From Crocinitomicaceae bacterium (lineage in GTDB: Bacteria > Bacteroidota > Bacteroidia > Flavobacteriales_D > Crocinitomicaceae), in NCBI GenBank assembly GCA_030830385.1, contig JAURNA010000177.1, forward strand, positions 1 through 11,474: a stretch of DNA of 11,474 nucleotides. The letters run 5' to 3'. The position numbers and the translations under genes are program-made. Of this stretch, positions 5,695 to 11,474 are shown piece by piece. Position 1 is the stretch's first letter. Every line of letters begins with the position of its first letter. Under the pieces are notes generated by a model. It had not been told where the DNA came from. It made no database searches and saw nothing but the letters and a program-made list of their open reading frames with translations.

Positions 5695-7416
5695 TTACCC
5701 GTCGTCCGTCTTGATTTCTTTGATAAATACAGAACGCAGATCAAGTCCTTCCATCGGGCTTGCTTCGAAGTTGCGGATTCGGGCGTTGATCATCACCATA
5801 TGCGTATGGGTAAGCACGGGAATCACAGCTGCCTCATCCACGAGAATTTGATCACACTGTTGCAAAAGCTTTTCGCGGACTTCCGCATTTTTCTCTGAAG
5901 ACGCATCTTCGAAAAATTTATCGAATTCTGCACTCGTGTATTTGAACAAGTTCTGTGGAGTATTGTGTGCCATGTTCTTTCCGTAAAAAATACTAAGGAA
6001 GTTTTCAGGATCAGGATAGTCAGCTATCCAACTCGTAGCCCAGAGCAGAGCCTTGCCACTTCTGATGGCACTCTCGACTTCTTCTCGGGTAGCAGGCTTA
6101 ACCGATAAGTTGATTCCAAGGTTTTTGTTCAATTGTTCAACAATTCCCTGACACATTAAGTAGTTGCCCGTTCCTTCTTTCGCCGAGGTGTAAATTTCAA
6201 GCTCAGGAAAGTCAGATTCATAACCTGCTTCGCTAAGAAGACTCCGTGCTTTTTCCGGATCGAAACGATGTCCATTAATCACACTGTTGTCATACGACTC
6301 GCCCATACTTGGAACAAAACCACCTGCCGCATATCCTTCACCTTCGAGCCAATTTTCTATGAGCGATTCACGATCAATTGCAAGGTTGAACGCTTTTCGC
6401 ACCTGTTTGTTCTTGAATACGTCACTCTCGCAGTTCATACCGATGGAACGCATAGACAAACTCATCTCAGCGTCCATTCGGTGCATTACGTTCTTCCCTT
6501 CCTGGGCTTCTTTCAACGTTCCCAAAATGTTCTCGATCTCTTCTACTGGAATCGTCAACACCAGGTCGATGTCACTCTTTCTAAAAGCCATCAATTCGCT
6601 TCGCTTGTTCTCGGCATACGTTACAACAACATGTGCAAGGAACGGAAGTTGATTCCCGAATTCGTCCTTTTTCCAATATTCCGGGTTGCGCGTAAGCCGA
6701 ATTTCGTCTGATTCGAATTTTTCGAGCACAAAAGGGCCGGACCCCACCGGATGCTTGTGGATGTCTTTTCCGTAATGATCAAACGATCTTTTTGATACGA
6801 TCCCCAGGTAAGGATTGCTCAGGATGTTTTCGAAACCATTATGAGGAGAATTCAGCTGGATCTCTAACGTGTAATCATCGATCACGCGGATACCGCTGAC
6901 GCCTTTGCTGTCCAATTTCTGCGATTTCTGCGTCGAATCGAAGTAACTCTGCGCTCCGGAAACAATGTTTTTGAGCAGATAACTGATCTTGTTATCATGC
7001 AATCCCGAACACGCGAGGTCAAACGTAAACTTTACATCGGAAGCGTTCAATTCACGATCCCCGCCATTGAAGCAATCGTCTTCGTGAAACAGAATCCCTT
7101 TGCGAATGTGTATGGTAAACGTTTTCGAATCCGGACTTTCATCGATGGATTCTGCCACAGCATACTCTGTTTTCGCAAGTGCTATGTTATAGGAGATGAG
7201 TGGTTCATAAATCTGAGAAAATACGCGCGATGAATGCAAATGATAATTGTATGCCGGAAACAATGAATTCAACTTTTCCGGGGACATAAAGCGAAACTCT
7301 CCACCGTATTTTTTGCCGCCTTTCGCAACGAGTTCTTCAGTATCCATAGGTGAATCACCGCAAGCGGAAACCAACAAGGTGGATAGGAAAAGAAGAAAAC
7401 AATGAGAGAAACGCAT
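5695..7416 (-). CDS. ABC transporter substrate-binding lipoprotein, peptide/SBP_bac_5 family
   Basis: The protein has 573 residues. The N-terminus, MRFSHCFLLFLSTLLVSAC, is a lipoprotein signal with the lipid-modified cysteine at residue 19. The body matches extracellular solute-binding protein family 5 (DppA/OppA type): GGEFRFMSPEKLNSLFPA near the start, LNASDVKFTFDLA and TLEIQLNSPHNGFENIL in the first lobe, HPVGSGPFVLEKFESDEIRL as the family signature region, then NKQVRKAFNLAIDRESLIEN and FDPEKARSLLSEAGY in the second lobe. It probably captures peptides or a related solute in the periplasm and delivers it to an ABC permease. No permease or ATPase subunit genes are present in the window, so the partner is elsewhere or the protein acts alone. 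It lies 52 bases after trpS on the same strand, with its own -7 box in the gap. The actual ligand cannot be read from the sequence. Confidence 0.88.
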   Translation of the reverse strand: MRFSHCFLLFLSTLLVSACGDSPMDTEELVAKGGKKYGGEFRFMSPEKLNSLFPAYNYHLHSSRVFSQIYEPLISYNIALAKTEYAVAESIDESPDSKTFTIHIRKGILFHEDDCFNGGDRELNASDVKFTFDLACSGLHDNKISYLLKNIVSGAQSYFDSTQKSQKLDSKGVSGIRVIDDYTLEIQLNSPHNGFENILSNPYLGIVSKRSFDHYGKDIHKHPVGSGPFVLEKFESDEIRLTRNPEYWKKDEFGNQLPFLAHVVVTYAENKRSELMAFRKSDIDLVLTIPVEEIENILGTLKEAQEGKNVMHRMDAEMSLSMRSIGMNCESDVFKNKQVRKAFNLAIDRESLIENWLEGEGYAAGGFVPSMGESYDNSVINGHRFDPEKARSLLSEAGYESDFPELEIYTSAKEGTGNYLMCQGIVEQLNKNLGINLSVKPATREEVESAIRSGKALLWATSWIADYPDPENFLSIFYGKNMAHNTPQNLFKYTSAEFDKFFEDASSEKNAEVREKLLQQCDQILVDEAAVIPVLTHTHMVMINARIRNFEASPMEGLDLRSVFIKEIKTDDG

Positions 7417-7445
7417 CTAATTGAGATTTTTAGAATGTAAACATA

Positions 7446-7453
7446 CAAAATTA
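7446..7453 (-). promoter_or_regulatory. -7 box in front of the substrate-binding lipoprotein gene
   Basis: On the minus strand TAATTTTG matches TAnnTTTG and is identical to the tRNA promoter's -7 box. A weak upstream element (TTTC, 18 bases away) lies across the 3' end of trpS. Transcription would start about 25 bases before the ATG at 7416, so the gene need not depend on read-through from trpS. Confidence 0.45.
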
Positions 7454-7468
7454 TCAGCGGGAAACGGC

Positions 7469-8437
7469 TTAGAAACCAACCTTAGAACGTACCCGGGCCA
7501 ACACATCGGAAGCAACTTTACGAGCCTTTTCCTGGCCGATTCGCAAAGCGCTTTCAATTTCTTCGGGGTGCTCCATCAAATGTGTGTATTTCGCGCGGGC
7601 TTCGGCAAATCTGTCCAGAATGAGTTCAAACAGTTCTTGCTTGGCATGACCATATCCATAGTTCCCCCCTTCGTAGTTCTTGCGCATTTGAGCCGTTTGT
7701 TCATCCGAAGCGAGGATTTGATACAATGCAAATGCATTGCAGGTATCTGGGTTTTTGCGGGCCTCCAAAGGTGTGGAATCCGTTTCGATGGACATGATTT
7801 GCTTTCGCAATTTCTTCTCAGGAAGGAAAATATCGATGAAGTTGTTGCGGGATTTGCTCATTTTGTTCCCATCCGTGCCCGGAATCAGCATGGTTTCTTC
7901 TTTCAGGCTTACTTCCGGAATAACGAATGTTTCCCCCATGCTGTGGTTGAATCGACTTGCCACATCCCGGGTAAATTCCAGGTGTTGGCTCTGGTCTTTT
8001 CCAACGGGGACAATTTCTGCGTCGTACAGCAAAATATCTGCTGCCATTAGGATCGGATAGGTAAACAAACCGCTGTTTACGTCTTCCAGACGATCTGCTT
8101 TGTCCTTAAAACTCGTCGCCAGTGCAAGTCTCGAATACGGGAAGTAACATAGCAAATACCAGGTCAATTCGGTGACTTCCGGCACATCACTTTGACGGTA
8201 AAATACACTGTTTTCGGGATTCAAACCAAACGACAACCACGTCGCTGCGGTTGAAAGCGTATTCCGGCGCAGGGTTTCGCCATCTTTGATCTGGGTGAGT
8301 GAATGCAGGTTCGCGATGAAAAAATACGATTCGTTCGAAGGATCGTTCGCCATTTCTATAGCAGGAAGAATCGCTCCCAGGATATTCCCCAGGTGTGGAG
8401 TCCCTGTGCTTTGAACACCGGTGAGAATGCGTGCCAT
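7469..8437 (-). CDS. trpS: Tryptophanyl-tRNA synthetase
   Basis: The protein has 322 residues, normal for a bacterial TrpRS. It is a class I synthetase that charges tRNA-Trp with tryptophan in the cytoplasm using ATP. The HIGH-type motif appears as TGTPHLGN (residues 11-18), and the second signature, KMSKS, is at 192-196 inside GTDGNKMSKSRNN. The binding-site segments GLFTYPILMAADILLYDA and VPVGKDQSQHLEFTRDVA are typical of the family. ATG 8437 is the natural start, as it directly precedes ARILTGVQSTG. The gene diverges from the acyltransferase gene across an 81-base gap. On the minus strand TATTTTCG (8465-8458) in that gap is one mismatch from the -7 consensus and may be its promoter. No leader peptide or attenuator is visible. 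Confidence 0.97.
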   Translation of the reverse strand: MARILTGVQSTGTPHLGNILGAILPAIEMANDPSNESYFFIANLHSLTQIKDGETLRRNTLSTAATWLSFGLNPENSVFYRQSDVPEVTELTWYLLCYFPYSRLALATSFKDKADRLEDVNSGLFTYPILMAADILLYDAEIVPVGKDQSQHLEFTRDVASRFNHSMGETFVIPEVSLKEETMLIPGTDGNKMSKSRNNFIDIFLPEKKLRKQIMSIETDSTPLEARKNPDTCNAFALYQILASDEQTAQMRKNYEGGNYGYGHAKQELFELILDRFAEARAKYTHLMEHPEEIESALRIGQEKARKVASDVLARVRSKVGF

Positions 8438-8505
8438 GTTGAGGTCTTTTTAGGGTGCGAAAATAAGGATTTTACAAGGATTTCTTCACCGCTTGCGGAT
8501 TTTCA

Positions 8506-8513
8506 TATCTTTG
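8506..8513 (+). promoter_or_regulatory. -7 box of the acyltransferase gene, next to the start codon
   Basis: TATCTTTG matches TAnnTTTG and ends five bases before the proposed GTG start at 8519. A weak TTTC lies 21 bases upstream. Transcription would begin at or within a base or two of the start codon, so the mRNA may be leaderless. Confidence 0.5.
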
Positions 8514-8518
8514 GCGAC

Positions 8519-9271
8519 GTGCGAGTTGTAACGGGTATACCATCACTGATCTTTAAGCTATATGTTGGAGTGTTTTTTTTCACTTCCGGGCTGATTCTCT
8601 ACCCGATCATTTACCCTTTTCTCTTCAGTGTAAAAAACAAGAAAAAAGCATTTCAGATTTTCGTTTTTTGGAGCTGGTGGCTGCGCATTATGTGCTTTTT
8701 TCATGTGAAAATTGACCGGAAAGCACCGCTACCCGAAGGACCGTACATCATTTTGGCGAATCACCAATCTTACCTGGATATCTTCCTGATGTATTCCATT
8801 CTTCCCGGGCATCCGTTTTTGTTCCTCGGGAAACGGGAATTACTGAAATACCCAATTGTCAGAACGTACTTCACAAAGTTGAATATTCCGGTATATCGCC
8901 GTAGCCGGGTGAAGGCTGCCAGGTCGCTAATCCGCGCAAAGCAAGAAGTGAAAAATGGCTGGTCAATTGTAATTTTTCCCGAGGGAGGAATCCCGGATGT
9001 CAATCCAAAAATGGTTCGGTTTAAAGGAGGAGCATTTATTCTCGCAAAACAGCTAGGAATTCCAATTGTACCGATGACTTACCTGAACAATCACCGCTTG
9101 TTCTCTGATCCGGAGCAGTTATTGGGTACTGCGCATCCCGGGACATCGAAAGTTGTCCTTCATCCGTATATTTCGGCAGACGAAGTGAAGGAAACAACCA
9201 TAAAGGAACTTTCGAATCGTTGCTTCAAAATCATTGAAGCCCCATTGAAGAAACGATACCCCGATTTGTAA
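8519..9271 (+). CDS. 1-acyl-sn-glycerol-3-phosphate acyltransferase (PlsC/LPLAT family)
   Basis: The protein has 250 residues from GTG 8519. The frame is open upstream to 8303, but that would overlap the divergent trpS by 135 bases and lacks family similarity, while the -7 box just before 8519 favours this GTG. Residues about 10-61 hold hydrophobic, probably membrane-associated segments (LIFKLYVGVFFF, LILYPIIYPFLF, IFVFWSWWLRIMCFF). The catalytic HX4D motif is NHQSYLD with H82 and D87. The acceptor-binding FPEGG is at 153-157, followed by VRFKGGAFILAKQLGIPIVP, typical of the family. The enzyme should acylate lysophosphatidic acid to phosphatidic acid at the inner membrane, an early step in phospholipid synthesis. 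Other acyl acceptors, such as ornithine-type lipids, cannot be excluded. gatC starts 24 bases downstream. Confidence 0.87.
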   Translation: MRVVTGIPSLIFKLYVGVFFFTSGLILYPIIYPFLFSVKNKKKAFQIFVFWSWWLRIMCFFHVKIDRKAPLPEGPYIILANHQSYLDIFLMYSILPGHPFLFLGKRELLKYPIVRTYFTKLNIPVYRRSRVKAARSLIRAKQEVKNGWSIVIFPEGGIPDVNPKMVRFKGGAFILAKQLGIPIVPMTYLNNHRLFSDPEQLLGTAHPGTSKVVLHPYISADEVKETTIKELSNRCFKIIEAPLKKRYPDL

Positions 9272-9283
9272 TTCCGGATTGCC

Positions 9284-9291
9284 TATCTTTG
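9284..9291 (+). promoter_or_regulatory. -7 box of gatC, four bases before its ATG
   Basis: TATCTTTG is identical to the box before the acyltransferase gene and ends four bases before ATG 9296. A TTTG at 9265-9268 lies only 15 bases upstream, shorter than the usual spacer. A leaderless gatC mRNA would follow if this promoter is used; otherwise gatC is read through from the acyltransferase gene. Confidence 0.45.
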
Positions 9292-9295
9292 CCCC

Positions 9296-9601
9296 ATGAA
9301 AATTTCCGAAGAAATCGTTGACCACATTGCTCACCTTGCTCGTCTTGAGTTCGAAGGGGAAAGCAAAAAAGCCATCCTGGCAGACATGGAGCGCATCATC
9401 GGGTTCATGGATAAACTTCAGGAAATGGATACGGAAAATGTAGAACCGCTCATTTTCATGTCGGAGGAGGTCAATCGGCTGCGCGAAGATGAATCCAAAG
9501 TGACAATTTCACAGGAAGAAGCGCTGAAAAATGCCCCTCGGAAGGATTCAGATTATTTTCGTATTCCCAAAGTTTTGGATAAGAAGCAGGTTTTCGAGTG
9601 A
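9296..9601 (+). CDS. gatC: Asp-tRNA(Asn)/Glu-tRNA(Gln) amidotransferase subunit C
   Basis: The protein has 101 residues, the usual GatC length. The N-terminal helix region, ISEEIVDHIAHLARLEF, and the following MERIIGFMDKLQEMDTENVEP are characteristic, as is the C-terminal stretch LREDESKVTISQEEALKNAP followed by DYFRIPKVLD. GatC is the small subunit that stabilises and wraps the GatA amidase and GatB in the GatCAB complex, which amidates misacylated Glu-tRNA(Gln) or Asp-tRNA(Asn) in the cytoplasm. gatA and gatB are not in the window, so the complex is encoded at separate loci. The gene follows the acyltransferase gene on the same strand after 24 bases. What follows is a long stretch without a recognisable gene. 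Confidence 0.93.
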   Translation: MKISEEIVDHIAHLARLEFEGESKKAILADMERIIGFMDKLQEMDTENVEPLIFMSEEVNRLREDESKVTISQEEALKNAPRKDSDYFRIPKVLDKKQVFE

Positions 9602-10156
9602 TCTGGAATTTTTCGGGGTCAGTTCGAGCGATTTGCGCGTAACAAATTGCATCAGGAGCGGACCGGAATGAAATGGAGAACAACGTTTCCCGAAGTCTGT
9701 GCATAACCCACAATCCGGGAGCTTCAGCACGCGAATCCCCTTAAATTATCGCAAGATTCAATTGAATCTTGCGGAAAATGACCCAACCGACGGTCCATCA
9801 TTCGAACAAACCGCTTTGCACAACTCAATTGCCTCGTTCTTGATACCTGCTTACAAGGAAGACTCGAACAGACAGAAATGAACATTCCGGGAAGCCTGTT
9901 ATTCAATAGCCCGGCATCGATTTCGTCATACCTTAAAAAAACAGTCGTATCGCACCGTTAAAAATTCCTTCGAATAACTGCATGTCGCATGTTTTCGGAG
10001 CGTATGTTCATGTATCTACAAGATGTAGGCCCTGTTTTGTCGTTACGATTATCGGAAGAGAAATGATTGAAATGCTCAAAAACCTTGCATTTTTAACCCT
10101 AAGAAATTGGACCAATTCCCGTTAATGGCAGGTGTTGCAGGCTTTTTAAGGATCGA
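9602..10156. other. 555-base stretch without a recognisable gene
   Basis: No frame on either strand resembles a known family. On the plus strand one frame (9603-9881) has only a single TGA (9669-9671), and on the minus strand two neighbouring frames cover about 9906-9548. Either could be a decayed gene, but neither yields a product I recognise. Visible structures are a perfect 24-base palindrome (9750-9773), a CTACA/TGTAG inverted repeat (10016-10028), and AATTGG/CCAATT arms around one base (10105-10117). I see no tRNA, tmRNA, RNase P RNA or signal-recognition-particle RNA signature. Confidence 0.5.
9750..9773. repeat. Perfect 24-base palindrome
   Basis: The two 12-base arms, CGCAAGATTCAA and TTGAATCTTGCG, are exact reverse complements with no spacer. 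No T-run follows on the plus strand and only a weak one on the minus strand, so it does not look like an intrinsic terminator. It could be a binding site for a dimeric protein, or part of a folded RNA. Confidence 0.6.
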
Positions 10157-11209
10157 CTATTTAAAACTCCAATCGTATTGGTCAATTTCGCTTACACATG
10201 CCGTGAGTAAATCAATGCTGCCTTGAACATCTTCCTTATGTGCCATTTCAATCACCTGGTGCAAGTGACGCGTGGGAATGGAAACCGCCCCGGCGATTGA
10301 TCCTCCTCCCGTCATTCGTTGAATTCCTGATGTGTCGGTTCCTCCCGCAGTCAGGATTTCTGATTGCCATTTGATGGAATTTTTGTCTGCAATTTCCTTC
10401 ATGAATTTCACCATGCGGTAGTCGCAGATGGTAGACGCATCCATGATTTTGATCGCAGTTCCTTCACCCAGTCGTGTGATCATTTCGTGCTCAGCCGCAC
10501 CGGGCAGGTCGAATGCGATGGTTGTATCGAGTCCAAAACCAAAGTCCGGATTGATACGAAGAGAAGACACGTTTGCTCCCCGAATTCCCACCTCTTCCTG
10601 AACGGTAAATACCCCGTATACATCATAAGGAACTTCCTGGTCTTTTAATTTGCGCAGCGTTTCGATCAAAATGAACACAGCCAAACGATTATCGAGCGAT
10701 TTTCCGTTAAAACAATCGCCCATTTCAATGAATTCCCGCTCGCGCGTAATCGGATCACCCACGGAGACAATTTCCTTCACTTCCTCGGCACGCATTCCCG
10801 TATCAATGAAGTAATCCTGGATTTTTGCAACCTTGTTGCGCTCGTCAGGTGTCATTACGTGAATGGGCTTTGAAGCCATCACTCCGATAATGTCCTTTTT
10901 GCCATGAACAATGACGCGTTGCGCCGTGAGTGTTTTGGGATCGAATCCTCCCAGGGTATGAAAACGAATGAAACCCTTGTCATCGATGTGCGTTACAATG
11001 AATCCGATTTCATCCATGTGAGCGCCAATCATCACTCGTTTATCACCCTTTCCGCGTTTGATCGCATAGACGTTCCCCATGTTGTCGACTTCGACGTTGT
11101 CGACCAGAGGAGTAACCTCTTTAATGACCAATTCGCGCACACGTTGCTCAAACCCCGGAACTCCCGGAGTGGTGCAAATGGTATCCAGTAATGACGTGTT
11201 GATGCTCAT
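10157..11209 (-). CDS. M42-family metallopeptidase (glutamyl aminopeptidase/cellulase-M type)
   Basis: The protein has 350 residues from ATG 11209 (MSINTSLLDTICTTPGVPGF). The frame stays open upstream to 11278, but that extension overlaps the divergent sco start and lacks family similarity. The expected metal and catalytic residues are present: H64 and D66 in GAHMDEIGF, the bridging D173 in NGKSLDNRLAVF, the catalytic pair E205-E206 in TVQEEVGIRGA, D228 in GFGLDTTIAFD, and H315 in IPTRHLHQ. M42 enzymes are cytoplasmic, usually form dodecameric cages with two divalent metals per subunit, and trim amino acids from peptide N-termini. There is no signal peptide, which fits a cytoplasmic location. 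The gene may act on peptides from import or from intracellular proteolysis. Substrate preference cannot be read here. It diverges from sco across 67 bases. Confidence 0.93.
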   Translation of the reverse strand: MSINTSLLDTICTTPGVPGFEQRVRELVIKEVTPLVDNVEVDNMGNVYAIKRGKGDKRVMIGAHMDEIGFIVTHIDDKGFIRFHTLGGFDPKTLTAQRVIVHGKKDIIGVMASKPIHVMTPDERNKVAKIQDYFIDTGMRAEEVKEIVSVGDPITREREFIEMGDCFNGKSLDNRLAVFILIETLRKLKDQEVPYDVYGVFTVQEEVGIRGANVSSLRINPDFGFGLDTTIAFDLPGAAEHEMITRLGEGTAIKIMDASTICDYRMVKFMKEIADKNSIKWQSEILTAGGTDTSGIQRMTGGGSIAGAVSIPTRHLHQVIEMAHKEDVQGSIDLLTACVSEIDQYDWSFK

Positions 11210-11264
11210 GTTTCTTTTTGTGTAAAAGTAATCAAAAGCGCCAGGTGTATCGTGAAATTGTAGA

Positions 11265-11272
11265 TACCTTTG
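11265..11272 (+). promoter_or_regulatory. -7 box of the SCO-family gene, four bases before its ATG
   Basis: TACCTTTG matches TAnnTTTG and ends four bases before ATG 11277. No clear TTTG is seen 19-21 bases upstream. The arrangement repeats that of gatC and the acyltransferase gene. Confidence 0.45.
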
Positions 11273-11276
11273 TGGC

Positions 11277-11474
11277 ATGTGGAAAGTCCTCGCAATTCTG
11301 ATGGTTGTTGTTGTCGGAGTATTTGTCGCATATCAGTATACAAAGCCGGGTGAAAAGCCACTTCCCATATACAATCCGGTGGATTTGAACGAGGAAATGG
11401 TAGATCCCGAAATGCTTCGATTGGGCTACGGCCACAGGATCGGAACGTTCTCATTTACCAATCAAATGGGTGAA
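11277..11474 (+). CDS. SCO1/SenC-family copper protein, N-terminal part (cut by window edge)
   Basis: Only the first 66 residues are in the window and the frame runs off the right edge. A single hydrophobic segment (VLAILMVVVVGVFVAYQY, about residues 4-21) acts as a membrane anchor or uncleaved signal. It is followed by PLPIYNPVDLNEEMVDPEML and GHRIGTFSFTNQMGE, the typical start of the thioredoxin-like domain in Bacteroidota SCO proteins. These proteins deliver copper to, or reduce, the CuA site of cytochrome c oxidase on the outer face of the inner membrane. The CxxxC copper site and the distal histidine lie beyond the window, so copper binding is inferred from family only. The gene starts divergently from the M42 peptidase gene. 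Confidence 0.85.
   Translation, partial: MWKVLAILMVVVVGVFVAYQYTKPGEKPLPIYNPVDLNEEMVDPEMLRLGYGHRIGTFSFTNQMGE

Noticed and set aside
7421..8050. 209-residue plus-strand frame antisense to trpS
   Set aside because: The trpS frame carries both class I synthetase signatures over its full length; the antisense frame has no family features.
8303..8518. Upstream extension of the acyltransferase to ATG 8303
   Set aside because: It overlaps trpS by 135 bases, lacks family similarity, and a -7 promoter box sits just before GTG 8519.
9750..9773. The 24-base palindrome as an intrinsic terminator for gatC
   Set aside because: It lies about 150 bases after the stop codon and is followed on the plus strand by GAAAATGACC, without a T-run.
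11210..11278. 23-residue upstream extension of the M42 peptidase
   Set aside because: It covers the divergent promoter of the SCO gene, and family similarity begins at MSINTSLLD.

Overview
This window looks like a chromosomal segment of a Bacteroidota member, most likely a Flavobacteriales-type organism. The evidence is a PorZ-like component of the type IX secretion system (T9SS) with its own C-terminal sorting domain, followed directly by recO, and repeated promoter elements of the Bacteroidota type (-7 box TAnnTTTG, sometimes with TTTG about 19 bases upstream). An M42 aminopeptidase and a SCO-type copper protein fit the same phylum. I cannot assign a genus from the sequence alone.

Region 1 (1-2113) is accessory DNA. 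It starts with the left-end repeats and the 5' part of an IS21-family istA gene. This is cut off near 460 and fused to the C-terminal part of a tyrosine recombinase, which keeps R, H and Y catalytic residues but has lost its N-terminal half. Next comes an intact, AT-rich orphan ATPase gene (Walker A/B, DUF4143-like C-terminus). Its promoter region carries three 16-base imperfect palindromes spaced exactly 33 bases apart, two of which overlap the predicted promoter.

Region 2 (2114-2694) is a boundary. It holds a possible small minus-strand ORF, a bidirectional terminator, an intact tRNA-Arg(UCG) on the minus strand, and a broken tRNA-like 5' half whose D-loop is interrupted by an 18-base hairpin. 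One consensus promoter on the minus strand can transcribe both the broken copy and the intact tRNA.

Region 3 (2695-11474) is core genome at visibly higher G+C. porZ and recO (plus strand) are coupled and end head-on, with no gap, against a minus-strand pair: trpS followed by an oligopeptide/dipeptide-type substrate-binding lipoprotein. Divergent from trpS is a 1-acyl-glycerol-3-phosphate acyltransferase gene, followed by gatC. A 555-base stretch without a recognisable gene follows, containing a perfect 24-base palindrome. An M42 metallopeptidase (minus) and a truncated SCO1/SenC-family gene (plus) then diverge at the right edge.

The core genes do not form one pathway: they cover protein secretion (PorZ), DNA repair (RecO), aminoacyl-tRNA formation (TrpS, GatC), phospholipid synthesis (PlsC-like), peptide uptake or turnover (SBP, M42) and respiratory copper handling (SCO). 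Three plus-strand genes (plsC-like, gatC, sco) share one start architecture, TAnnTTTG ending 4-5 bases before the start codon, which suggests leaderless mRNAs. The strongest candidates for something undescribed are the 33-base-phased palindrome array in front of the orphan ATPase and the hairpin-interrupted tRNA copy beside tRNA-Arg.
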